From Deltaproteobacteria bacterium (GTDB taxonomy: Bacteria; Desulfobacterota; Desulfobacteria; Desulfobacterales; JAABPS01), in NCBI GenBank assembly GCA_019309685.1, contig JAFDFT010000001.1, positions 1 through 62,246 of the forward strand: DNA of 62,246 nt, given 5' to 3'. The translations under genes were made by a program, and so were the position numbers. The notes under the pieces were generated by a model that had not been told where the DNA came from, ran no database searches, and saw only the letters and a list, made by a program, of their open reading frames with translations. Below, in pieces: positions 11,401 to 18,044 of this stretch (within the stretch, counting starts at the first letter, position 1; the number at the start of each line of letters is the position of its first letter).

Positions 11401-13411
11401 CCTTTTGGCCAAGGATATCGCTAACAGCCTTCAGCTCGTCGGCAAGGACGGTAAGGTTGTCAACAACTTCTTTGCCCTTAATCTCTCTTTCTTGCCTTTT
11501 AAAGTCGGCAAGTAGTTCGGTGGGGGTTGAATCTTCTACAGGTTTGGTTATCTCTCGTATTCCGGGTGATACGGATTCTTGGTCTTCTTCGGTAGGTGAT
11601 TTCCGGGTTTGGTCCACCGGCTTGCGCTGAACAGTCTCTTGCTCATATCCTCGCTGAAGGTCAGATTCGGATCCCGGTTTAATAACCCGGACACGCCCTC
11701 GAATTTTCGGGAGTCTTTCTTCAATTTCTTGCTCAGTTTTTTTAGGTTTTCTTTCATAGCGTATTACCCCCTTAGCTTCAGTCTTAATATAATCCAATTT
11801 TTTGAATTTGTCAAACAAATTCTTGTCTAAAACCTCAGTTTTTCCTTTTTCATGTTTAAATACTTGAATAGAGTCCCGACCGTCCACATTATTATCAGAC
11901 ATTTCAAAGATAACGTTATGATTATCTTTGTATTCCTTAAACAACTGTCGAAACGTAGGAAGTGAATAATTATAGGCCTTTACAGAGGCACTCAATGGAA
12001 CTTTACGGCCAACAACTTCGCGACCTTCTGCCCGGGCTTCTTCTTCCTGGGCCATTTTACGCAATCTTACTCTAACCTGAGAAGTTTCCGCGTCAATGTC
12101 AGTAAAGCCAATGTGAGCTTCCCCACCTTGTTCAAGTACCTTTTCTATATATCCTTTTGCTTTTTCATAATTGCCTAAAAGCGAATCATAAGCTACATGG
12201 TGTCCCTTTTTTATGGCTCTATTTAAGATTACGCCTGAAATCTTTTTTGCTTCTTCGTGATATGCGACAGCTTCTTCGCCCTGGTCGTGGCCTAAATCAA
12301 CTTTTACCTGATCAGCATTAGGATCGACAAAAACTTTCAGGTCTATCCCCATATCAATAGAGCCGCTTGTTTTACCCGCACCAGGGAGCCCACCCGTTAA
12401 AACGATAGTTTGTGTTTCTCCAAGGTCTTTAGCTGTGGGCTTGCCCTTTAAGTGAAGATTAAACAGCCGTCTTTTCTCTTGCCGGGTAATTTTGACCGGT
12501 GCCAACTCGGTTGCAAGCTCTATTTCCTCGATAACAGCGTCAAGGATCTCGTTTAATTCGCCAAGTTTGGTCCGGCCAGTAACCTTTTCTATGGCTTTAA
12601 GGATAATATCTTTAAGCTGGCCCCATAGGGTTTGAGACTCATTTTTAACGCCTTTGGCTCCGATTGAATTCAACCAGTTAGCAAAGGTTTTATTGGTAAG
12701 ACCGTATGTTGCGAGCTCGTCAACTTTTGCTCTGCCGGTATCTATCTCTGTGAATATTTTTTTAACATATGTCGGGGCGGTATCAACGTGTGTTTTTAAT
12801 GTATCGTAAAATTCAACGAGGTCTTTATGGAGCGTTTCATAGGATCCGCTTTGTGTCTTGATAACGTTATTAATAAGAGCATGAATTGCCTCATGCGCGA
12901 GCGGCTGGTCAAATTTGTCGGCGGTTCTTTCTGCCTTTTCGAGTAGGCCCCTGTTAATAAATATTCTGTTCGTCCTGTTACTGTAAACTGCGATAGAAGT
13001 CGGCCTTGCCTTTATATTATTAACAACGCTGATCTTTACGTCGTATTTTTTAATGGCATTAAAAAGCGCTCCGTATTGTGTTGGAACTCCAACCTTGCCA
13101 AAAAAGGCTTCAACAAAATCTCCAACGGGAGATACAGTTTTAACCTCGTCCACCGTTTCATTGAAAGCTGTGAAAAAGTCGGCTTTCTTGACCGGCGCTA
13201 TCGGCTTGTCCGACATGTTCTTTCTGATAAACTCAATAATATCAACACGATCTTTTTGAGCCTCTGCCAGTTTTTCCCCGACAACCTTAAGCGCTGCCTT
13301 CCGATCTTCCATGCCTAATTCGACAAGATCATCGACCAGGCCGTTAATTTCGGTTCGTTCGTCCCTCGATATCTTAGCCAGTTTGAAACATTTATTAGAT
13401 ATCATCGTCAA
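2480..13411 (-). CDS. Giant polyvalent virion protein (3643 aa): protease-like, zeta-kinase, DNA methylase and SNF2 helicase regions plus C-terminal polyvalent-protein domain
   Basis: Likely packaged in the capsid and injected with the DNA. Visible regions in order: an HEAIH zinc-peptidase-like motif at about 173-177; a zeta-toxin/kinase-like P-loop GLPGAGKTSG near 345 with a DSLLGNYEKA segment after it; a Gly/Pro/Glu-rich linker around 760-900; an N6-adenine methylase fold near 1020-1120 with LEPAAGVGHF and a variant catalytic SNFPFG instead of NPPF; an SNF2-type helicase with SHGVGTGKT near 1723, LIDEAHNY near 1888, ATGTPISNT near 1943 and an EQRNGR arginine-finger motif near 2225; then about 1000 residues of polyvalent C-terminus with a hydrophobic patch near 3390. 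The methylase-helicase pair resembles P1 DarB-type antirestriction proteins. The first codon is TTG at 13411, with ATG at 13405 as the alternative. It is last in the leftward virion operon. Confidence 0.85.
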   Translation of the reverse strand: MTMISNKCFKLAKISRDERTEINGLVDDLVELGMEDRKAALKVVGEKLAEAQKDRVDIIEFIRKNMSDKPIAPVKKADFFTAFNETVDEVKTVSPVGDFVEAFFGKVGVPTQYGALFNAIKKYDVKISVVNNIKARPTSIAVYSNRTNRIFINRGLLEKAERTADKFDQPLAHEAIHALINNVIKTQSGSYETLHKDLVEFYDTLKTHVDTAPTYVKKIFTEIDTGRAKVDELATYGLTNKTFANWLNSIGAKGVKNESQTLWGQLKDIILKAIEKVTGRTKLGELNEILDAVIEEIELATELAPVKITRQEKRRLFNLHLKGKPTAKDLGETQTIVLTGGLPGAGKTSGSIDMGIDLKVFVDPNADQVKVDLGHDQGEEAVAYHEEAKKISGVILNRAIKKGHHVAYDSLLGNYEKAKGYIEKVLEQGGEAHIGFTDIDAETSQVRVRLRKMAQEEEARAEGREVVGRKVPLSASVKAYNYSLPTFRQLFKEYKDNHNVIFEMSDNNVDGRDSIQVFKHEKGKTEVLDKNLFDKFKKLDYIKTEAKGVIRYERKPKKTEQEIEERLPKIRGRVRVIKPGSESDLQRGYEQETVQRKPVDQTRKSPTEEDQESVSPGIREITKPVEDSTPTELLADFKRQEREIKGKEVVDNLTVLADELKAVSDILGQKGEFSTEFNPDKWEQIKPHLHKALKAAIAAGKSGSEFVKIMIDTLSLKGKVYIEKFIKEEMGKEATGGSIVEGVEGVGTVTTGIEEPEPGGIGDRESGELPGVGKPSAMATGKPPAGHPEAVSGRPGPAQTDIAPDSAEVVDTDIDTAPAGEDGTRPDRGSGVRKDSGAVGRPGKRSESTQEPGERAGTANLRDDDSLTKKEDQNHVIEAGDLMFPRGDVTKIKTNIKAIRLVKQLESENRNPTVEEKKALAQYVGWGAFAQKVFTRKYDNFLKNSSDIKKPENYFSRYGDDLKKYEEWKSKYGRHLHPRLNGLLTQEEWDSAAESTLNAHYTSRKVINSIWDIAEHFGFKGGTVLEPAAGVGHFFGLMPEAMRNNSALVGVELDTITGKILEKLYPQARIQITGFENAKGIPDNSADLVVSNFPFGKYPVYDKKHPDYSDWSIHNYFFARSIDSVRPGGLVIAITSRYTLDSTTNGNVKEYIANKADLIGAIRLPETAFKKDAGTEVVTDILIFRKKDNELQGLGKDFRITKEVKSGRAASDTVPINEYFVDHPEMVMGKHSKKGTMYGEKTYTLLPNKGDLAEQIKKAIETLPKDIAGEGSIVEEGEKEYADIGTKENILLEKDGKFRVVEDGILVEPKIYNTKGKLVKAIDNKGRESRARDYLKLKDTTIKIIDRMQQEDATDAEITKLRKQLNKDYDAFVSKNGNVGAPANSFLQKIDNDFPVVDALEDETVKQHTTKFKSGAKKGQERKVNIVSFTKSAIFAKRTIFPFREPKTADNVKDAIALSLIYKGKVNTQFIADLTGSTKEAVYKDVIDQELGYLNPENGMIETPENYLSGNVKKKLILVEQQASEKPEYKHNVKALKAVQPEELDIEFIYFKLGSSWLPNDLIQQFISTTMEVDTEVQQARTRETSAWKVSPRSRHDNAKNVNTWGTGRVKGHVLVQDALNLKRTKVYDSVQNPEGGMSKVLNAEATLAATEKQKEIQAEFLKWSKSHEKWGPDLAKIYNEEFNGYVLRTFDPPDVKYFPNASRERELRWLQKKAVARGLQESTLFSHGVGTGKTGSFVTLAMEMRRIGTARKPLIVVQNATIKQYAKSFHKLYPQARVLIPSDGQRKGKNRKKLLSQIATGDWDAVILPHSFFDGIADDAEREAAFVQEQLDEIEATVDEFEAAEGKGSLTVKQMKALKKRKQAHLEKLLNRRVDDALKFEQLGVDALLIDEAHNYKRSEFFTKMGQVKGIDQGSAQRSTSLLLKADYIRQKTGGKNIILATGTPISNTTAELWTMIRYIRPDLLEEYNATLFDDFAANFGDTTVALEETESGTFKSVERFNKYVNGPELLTMFHTASDVVLTQDAGLVLPKIKTGKPEMVVVERTNALSGFIEILRDTREHWEQLTGREKMRQRHVPLVLFGQARKAAVDLRLIDPQHYKDDPGSKLNTAIENIYQIYEDTAEDNSVQIAFLDIYQNSDKTFNAYHDIRDKLIAKGMKAKEIAIIGELKTDVQREAVFQRARDGKIRFIIGSTAKLGIGVNIQNKLIAAHHLDAPMRPMDIEQRNGRIVREKNENAEVQIFNYGVKNTLDSVMYDRLMKKQKFIDQMLNGDIDGRTFDEPLGEEQVSYAEMQAAFSGNPLLFTKNDLEIDLKNLRILKSSHERAVSSARRSVKSLKEIDIPNQKENLVRAEGVAKTIKSIFPTGKLETYTYKGEELTSKEFIKEFRKEWDNIKGKIEKSFKGISYSDYRARQKAGQDKVYFNTKVHGLDLKVTFEPLVWYNLNEVLKKPGTPITLNEDVLDDTMVELRHEGDLIIRRTTRGPGGLTTVINNSIEQRLAEPQKETDYIKELEIELAEHQTLADKKFGKGQEIADKEQQLSEIEDQLNDLSRVREDVTEEVATERQVDRDNMLKSIGLKETDIEEAETPVMETPVETPRPEPSQYYVNVRGEFETAPDNAKKVDVVPDDWTGEPIEAFISRAEDDKEWTVTEATTGQQLANGTIKKQAIDLARSKIDQAGPEKMKENIAYGMEKGGRSPWAADDLDSMIDEEDLDQDIKDLLNRHMPEAKKGLKKLKDPSHKKIHRESKGLFKYAQDRFGKGFVDKDMKWYDRTFNNPYWAGKKFWFMKDAVGVEIKAAETRSTELFNDYEGDLGELQDEYGKWSKAQKKELQDLIWKWDDRRMPKKAVPTDWNKPAEQGEDIEIDPEHYREVKAFLEKSRVNPAVIQGFITIRKKLDEKFVDIDRTMRIEDLDSSKIREYRANINKANNYFPHRRTGSGYIQIFNKEKEIVVFREHFSLTKDRILPINRKASARAEQWLKDAVAKGKLKGSVSDYRISDPGPLKELPDEVFFQIPIEGIQQVVSSAGKDLATSRVQYEADRLYNKEGKTRKEALDLARRRLTADMEDALSKAVADTFKARGWGKHGIHRKNIPGHEKEDIFGILFDYLSGYAGFKTKITRTKAHHEILVNVDAKKYPAGYKHLSKYVKDMLANQDKTDRAVDTLRGIFFVKYLGFVIKSGMVNLTQNVVMAAPMLGLHTKGAHRKLSKAMVDTRRALTSKNAWFGKEVDYKHITKNEQQALHEMVESGATMDLFLRELKGNMPGVGIGKHFKKVIDKSGIFMQVAEKFNRASTGLAAYRVGVKEKGMSHDDAVAFAKTVVYDSHFLYGKANMPTGMRGGDAQKIARAAYTFRSFSHNYLLAMRHLFFNQRGGKKAFARSLRNLFLMGGLTSLPFFKVFTDILFAAIGEDDEDALTMARKMVPDQWMKDLIVYGLPGVVGADFSGSLSIEVPKNVYDIIGVPYAAYEDSINMYKSLKSGNYYRAAAETPFTPLSVRNAMRGLELYTIGHRTRSGRDINAVGKAGPRKITTKEFVQKSFVGLQPTSVSKGFASYRATKKMQTSISEKRRSFADRFVNALRREDYKATQAIMQEIAKWNEKAAKVNRPHRIIDIEGMIESRMKPGFNNIPENQRWKALEIQKQWE

Positions 13412-13616
13412 ATATTCCCGCGATAAAAGATTGAATTATAGTTTCAAGCATTTCCACATCTTCCCGGAGGATCTTTGCCTTTTCCGCAAGATAGGCCCCG
13501 CCGTCTTTGGCTGTCTTTTTAACGGCCTCAACTATTCCGCCCAACGTTCCAAGGCCAAAGGCCATTTGCTTACTTGCGCTAAAGCCTAAACCCTGGCCGG
13601 GTTGCAAATTAAACAC
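13395..13616 (-). CDS. Small virion-associated protein
   Basis: A 73-residue protein starting with GTG at 13616 (a TTG at 13625 is also possible). An AGGAG lies about ten bases before the GTG. It contains a glycine-rich LQPGQGLGFSASKQMAFGLG segment and a helical C-terminus. It overlaps the end of the previous gene and the start of the giant gene, so it is part of the tail/internal-protein operon. Similar short FGLG proteins occur in phage structural clusters; no function is assigned. Confidence 0.6.
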   Translation of the reverse strand: MFNLQPGQGLGFSASKQMAFGLGTLGGIVEAVKKTAKDGGAYLAEKAKILREDVEMLETIIQSFIAGIFDDDI

Positions 13617-14217
13617 TGTTTGCAAGCTCCTGGGCCAAAATGCCCGCCGTTAAGTCTGAGATATCGGCGCCGTCTTTATCCTTCATTTCTTTGTTTAAAA
13701 TGGGCGTTATATCGTCTGCAGGATCATAAATAATCAGCTCCCATGTAGATCCGTTTTTAACCAGAGCCTTTTTGCCGTCAATTACATCTTTCAGGTAATC
13801 GGTATCTAAAACCATTAGTTGATCATGTTCCTCTGTGGTCAGCCCGCTGCCGACGGAAATAGTCTGCTTACCTACTGAATTGTTGCTTAATATGCTAATC
13901 CCGTTTGACGGGATATAAACATCAATCAAGTTGTTATCGTAGTCAGTTAGAATCACATTATAATTATTGCCTGTAAAATCAAACGTGTATCCGTTTATAA
14001 TTTCCACGGACGGCGTTTTCGCTATCCCGGATAATGTGACAGTCTCGTACCAATTAGCTATTCGTAAGGCCCATAGCCCATCCGTGAACGACCACTCCAA
14101 ACGCCTGAGTTCTTTGTGTACGTCCACCAGGCTAAGGGCATAATTATTACCACTCAAAAAAGCTAAATCGCTTTGAGGAATGGTAAATATCTTAGATACC
14201 CAATCAACTGAGTACAT
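13609..14217 (-). CDS. Hypothetical tail or appendage protein
   Basis: A 202-residue, beta-rich, Asn/Asp-rich protein. The middle part has SVEIINGYTFDFTGNNYNVI, typical of phage tail baseplate or fibre-linked chaperone-like proteins. It overlaps its neighbours by a few bases on both sides, in the run of tail-appendage genes between 13.4 and 17.6 kb. No catalytic motif is visible. Its role as an appendage attachment protein is inferred from context. Confidence 0.6.
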   Translation of the reverse strand: MYSVDWVSKIFTIPQSDLAFLSGNNYALSLVDVHKELRRLEWSFTDGLWALRIANWYETVTLSGIAKTPSVEIINGYTFDFTGNNYNVILTDYDNNLIDVYIPSNGISILSNNSVGKQTISVGSGLTTEEHDQLMVLDTDYLKDVIDGKKALVKNGSTWELIIYDPADDITPILNKEMKDKDGADISDLTAGILAQELANSV

Positions 14218-15959
14218 TAAACCTCGGCTTCCATCGTGCCAGAGAAGCTAAACCCTCCGGATCCAATCGTTCCAGATATAGCGATAAACTTATCAACCCC
14301 GGAAGCATCACCGTGGCGAATCCAGCCAACAACATCAATATCAGACGAATACACCAGGGAGTTTGAAAGCGATTTTGTGGTCCCGCCGCCTGTCATTGCG
14401 TCATAAAAGATGCAGTGAAAGCCTGGATCGCTTGCGACAATTGCATCATCAGTAACAGTTCCAACTAAATTGAATGTATCGGTACCGGAAGACCATGAAT
14501 CATACTCATAAAACTTATAGGTCGAGGTCCCATCTTTCAGTACGCCGAACCATCCTGTTTGTGGAGTATCCGGCGAAATGGTTTCATTAACCCGAATTAC
14601 TGCCGAGGTAACAATCTCACCGACACAGGTATAAACCGTATAGTCTGGCGCATTAAGAACAGCATCTTTAGGCGCAAGAAGTACATGCAGGGTGTCCGCT
14701 GCGTCCAGAGCCTCAACGGTCCCCTGTATGGCCACATTGTTTGGAGGCGTAACCGTATTACCGTCTAAATCTTTAAATGAATCTACCGAGCCGATCTCGT
14801 TAGAGTCAAAACCGATACCATACGCACCGATCCAGGCACCTGTAAACTGAGCCAGGTGATTAGGGTTGGTAGTAAGTTTAACAGCATCGGCGTCAAGTAC
14901 CGCTGTGGCTGAACCGTTACCGGTGATGGTTAAACCGCTGGCAGGGGGCACCCCTGTATTCAAGTGCAGAATATAACGAGCCGTAGAGCCACCCGCTAAG
15001 GCGTCAACGCCAACTAAGTTGCCAGTACCCGCCGTTGCGCCTGTACCCCAGGAGCATGTTTCATTTTGAACGTGGGTGCCTGCACCCGACACAATCGAAC
15101 AGTCATAAACGCGCCCGGTCCATAAATCTCCATCGACGCCATAGAGTGTGTCAGTGGATCCGTCAACAAGGATAGCTTTAACAAACTCATATAAGGCTTT
15201 TTTAGATGATTGCGGAGAATACGACCACTCGCCCAAAAAGGGCTTGTTCCCGTTTCCGTCAAGATCAAGGAGGTTGTACCCTTCTGATTTAGAAATCCCG
15301 TATGCCTGTACGGTACCTAATACAGTGGTATTTTGTGGATCATCTTCTGTAATAATAGAGGCAACCGATTCACCTAAAGCCAGCCCTGTTTCCCACACTG
15401 CGTAAGTTTCCAGCCAGGTAGAGGCTTTAACATTAATCAATAAATTATCAATATCCACACCCGTATCGCGGCCCTTAACCATGATACGCAATAGAATATT
15501 AGAGGCCGTTTGATTCTTGCCTGTACCCCAATGTGAAGTCAGCTCGACATTATCCTGGATGATTTTCAGCGGGATGGGTGTCGAATTAGAACCGTAAACA
15601 ATTACACCGTAATAGATATCATCGCCGTCATTTTGGGACACTGAGCCGCCGAAATGCTGCTCCATGACCGTATCCGTCACCGTGTAGTTGATACCATAGT
15701 CGGTCGTGTGATCGTTCAGTGTAACAATCTTGCCCAACGCTTCTTCCTTTGACGGGTTAGGGAAAGACAGGTTGACTTCATCATCACCGGAAATTATAAA
15801 ATCCCAAGCCAGCTTTTGCAAAGCTCGGTTGATCCACTTAACGTGAAACGTATGAGTCCCTGTAACAAAGGTTATCGCCCCCGATGCTGCCACTTTGTAT
15901 TGTGCGAGCCAGGCTGCGATTGCTGTTGCGCTGTCAGCATCAGTATCATAAATAGACAT
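14217..15959 (-). CDS. Tail appendage / fibre-like structural protein (580 aa)
   Basis: A 580-residue protein that is Gly, Thr, Asp and Ser rich with predicted beta structure throughout and no signal peptide or catalytic motif. The N-terminal third has TGTHTFHVKWINRALQKLAW and NDHTTDYGINYTV, which look like a virion-attachment domain, and the remainder resembles receptor-binding modules. It ends flush with the next gene (shared base 14217). Its role as an adsorption structure comes from composition and from its place beside another fibre-like gene. Confidence 0.6.
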   Translation of the reverse strand: MSIYDTDADSATAIAAWLAQYKVAASGAITFVTGTHTFHVKWINRALQKLAWDFIISGDDEVNLSFPNPSKEEALGKIVTLNDHTTDYGINYTVTDTVMEQHFGGSVSQNDGDDIYYGVIVYGSNSTPIPLKIIQDNVELTSHWGTGKNQTASNILLRIMVKGRDTGVDIDNLLINVKASTWLETYAVWETGLALGESVASIITEDDPQNTTVLGTVQAYGISKSEGYNLLDLDGNGNKPFLGEWSYSPQSSKKALYEFVKAILVDGSTDTLYGVDGDLWTGRVYDCSIVSGAGTHVQNETCSWGTGATAGTGNLVGVDALAGGSTARYILHLNTGVPPASGLTITGNGSATAVLDADAVKLTTNPNHLAQFTGAWIGAYGIGFDSNEIGSVDSFKDLDGNTVTPPNNVAIQGTVEALDAADTLHVLLAPKDAVLNAPDYTVYTCVGEIVTSAVIRVNETISPDTPQTGWFGVLKDGTSTYKFYEYDSWSSGTDTFNLVGTVTDDAIVASDPGFHCIFYDAMTGGGTTKSLSNSLVYSSDIDVVGWIRHGDASGVDKFIAISGTIGSGGFSFSGTMEAEV

Positions 15960-15973
15960 TTAATTCTCCTTTT

Positions 15974-17644
15974 CTAAATTGGTTTTAATCTTATTGTTAA
16001 ACTGAACCCTGAAGATGTTATCTCGCCACTAAAATTCTGCTGCACAAAATCAGGAGCCGATATATTAAATTCTCTTGCCCATCCGACTATATCAACGGGC
16101 GTCGCGCCGCTGTATGTTGTTGCCGCTATCCCACTGGCATTGCAGGCTATACTTAATATAGGGCTCTTGTCTGAGTCTAACATTACGCGCACTCGACAAG
16201 TTGTGCCAATCGGTAGCCCCGTATCATCATTAAGCACCGTTACGGATACCGGGACAGCTCCGACGAATAAAGTATCTGCATTTGTCCCTGTGTTATTGGC
16301 TGTTGACGGGTTCGATTCGTTGGCTTTATTAAGAACTAACACTTCGGTCGCTGTTCCTGTTCCCCCTGCATCTGTGCCTGTTGCTACGAACTTTGTCCCT
16401 ATATTATTGTCGGCTGCTCCAATCGTGGTGAAATCTGAGCCGCTTACTGTTAAAATCTTATATCCTCGATCAATGACAAAATTGGTATCTGTAATTGTTG
16501 CAGCATTGTCGGAGTTTAAAACGTCATAATCGTTATTGTCAAAAGTGTCACCATCTGAGCCATAAGAACCAACGGCGTCATATTCAATCGCCGCTGGATC
16601 GTTTGTGACGTCGGTATTGTTTACATAGATATTATTTTTAAAGTTGGTTACTACCGCCGGGGCAAGTACAGCCGCTAAGGTCCCGGTATAACCACCAATA
16701 GTATTGTTTTGAAAAATAGATAGTCCTGGTGTTATTTGCCCGCAATTATTAAAGACATTACTTGTTATATTTTCGCCTGCCGCAAATATAGCAGAGCTGG
16801 CCTTTTCGAATTGAACGCCTGTTAAATCAAAACTGTTAAGGTTCGTGTCGCTGGCATCGATGAAGAAGTCCTGCGCTGCTGCTGCTCCATAAGAGCCACC
16901 AGCTATATCGATATTACAGGCACTTCCCTCGAAAGTAACGCCATACAGGGTTGAATTAACAGGCAAATCTTTAAACTGGACTTTTTGCCCGGACGCAAAA
17001 TATGTTGTAGTTGCGCCGTTACCGACTATGACGGCCCCTGCGAAAAAATATATATCGTCTATTCTTGTTACAATCCCAAAGGCATCAACCAAATCAAGAT
17101 CCGCAACATGACTCCAATCAATGTCGTCCCCACTTGTGCCGCCTGTGACAGTGTACCCGTCGCCATAGGTCCACGCATCTAACCATAAATTAGTCGCGTT
17201 TTTGGGCCGGGTATGAACATTCATTCTGATACCGATTCTTGTGATAGTCGAATGAACGGCTCCATTATCTTCTGTGGGTGTCGAGGTAGTATCAACAACA
17301 AATTGTTTCCATCCACCGCCGTAAGTATCTGCGCCGCCCACTGTCCAATAGTCCTCGTTAGTTCCATCAGAGACAAAAATCTGTATCCCGTCAAGAGCTT
17401 CACTCTGTAAATACGCAGTTATGGTGTTGTTCATCCAGAGTCTTAGATGTTCCCCGCCCGACAAATCCCAGGAACCATCAACCCATACCTCTTGTGAGGC
17501 GCTGGGAGTGAAAATGCAGGCAACGGAATTGTCGCCCTGGACCTTATTATCCGCCTCTAAAACGAACGTGTCACCGTCCCACTGTGCGGTTGATTCAGCG
17601 TTATCGATAACCGTAGGCTTATTTGTCAATACTGCTATGGCCAT
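15974..17644 (-). CDS. Tail fibre/spike-like protein (556 aa) with a beta-helix-like middle
   Basis: The N-terminal 180 residues look like a lectin-like beta sandwich (WVDGSWDLSGGEHLRLWM). Residues about 200-360 have the short Asn-rich turns (NNIYVNNTDVTN) of right-handed beta-helix proteins. A small module near residue 395-430 (GYKILTVSGSDFTTIGA then GTKFVATGTDAGGTGTATE) is a mobile module recurring in phage structural proteins. The C-terminus is an Ig-like strand set (PVSVTVLNDDTGLPIGTTC). It is probably a receptor-binding or depolymerase appendage; no catalytic residues can be named from the sequence. Confidence 0.65.
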   Translation of the reverse strand: MAIAVLTNKPTVIDNAESTAQWDGDTFVLEADNKVQGDNSVACIFTPSASQEVWVDGSWDLSGGEHLRLWMNNTITAYLQSEALDGIQIFVSDGTNEDYWTVGGADTYGGGWKQFVVDTTSTPTEDNGAVHSTITRIGIRMNVHTRPKNATNLWLDAWTYGDGYTVTGGTSGDDIDWSHVADLDLVDAFGIVTRIDDIYFFAGAVIVGNGATTTYFASGQKVQFKDLPVNSTLYGVTFEGSACNIDIAGGSYGAAAAQDFFIDASDTNLNSFDLTGVQFEKASSAIFAAGENITSNVFNNCGQITPGLSIFQNNTIGGYTGTLAAVLAPAVVTNFKNNIYVNNTDVTNDPAAIEYDAVGSYGSDGDTFDNNDYDVLNSDNAATITDTNFVIDRGYKILTVSGSDFTTIGAADNNIGTKFVATGTDAGGTGTATEVLVLNKANESNPSTANNTGTNADTLFVGAVPVSVTVLNDDTGLPIGTTCRVRVMLDSDKSPILSIACNASGIAATTYSGATPVDIVGWAREFNISAPDFVQQNFSGEITSSGFSLTIRLKPI

Positions 17645-17648
17645 TTAT

Positions 17649-18044
17649 TTATAATTCCTCAACCACAATCTGTTTAATGTAATTATACCTATCCCTGATT
17701 GTGGTAAATCTCCATTTGCGCTTTTTAGGGTTTCCAACTGCTACCGGCGCCAATTGCGTTACCGGTTCCGGAGTTTTATTTAGATCTTCCTGTATGGCCT
17801 GTACGATCTGTGCAACCGTAGCGGTTGATTCAGACATTTTATCTGCTGAAACTGCGAGGCTTTGGGCCATATCTATTACAACGTTTGCAGACTTCAACAT
17901 AACGCCCGATGTCAGGTCCGGCTTTTTCTCCTGGACTATAACCGGCTTTTTCGGTTTTGTTTTTATGCTGCTCTTATTCCTTGTTACTTCAAGGCCTTTC
18001 TTTTCAACCTTCTTCTTAAGAGCCGCTTGCGACATTCGTTTCAT
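17649..18044 (-). CDS. Hypothetical virion-cluster protein
   Basis: A 131-residue protein with a lysine-rich N-terminus, a helical middle and a C-terminal WRFTTIRDRYNYIKQIVVEE segment. That segment looks like a conserved module of phage structural-cluster proteins. The ATG at 18044 was chosen because it overlaps the previous stop (TAATG). The role is unknown; it could be a scaffold or chaperone for the neighbouring fibres. Confidence 0.6.
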   Translation of the reverse strand: MKRMSQAALKKKVEKKGLEVTRNKSSIKTKPKKPVIVQEKKPDLTSGVMLKSANVVIDMAQSLAVSADKMSESTATVAQIVQAIQEDLNKTPEPVTQLAPVAVGNPKKRKWRFTTIRDRYNYIKQIVVEEL

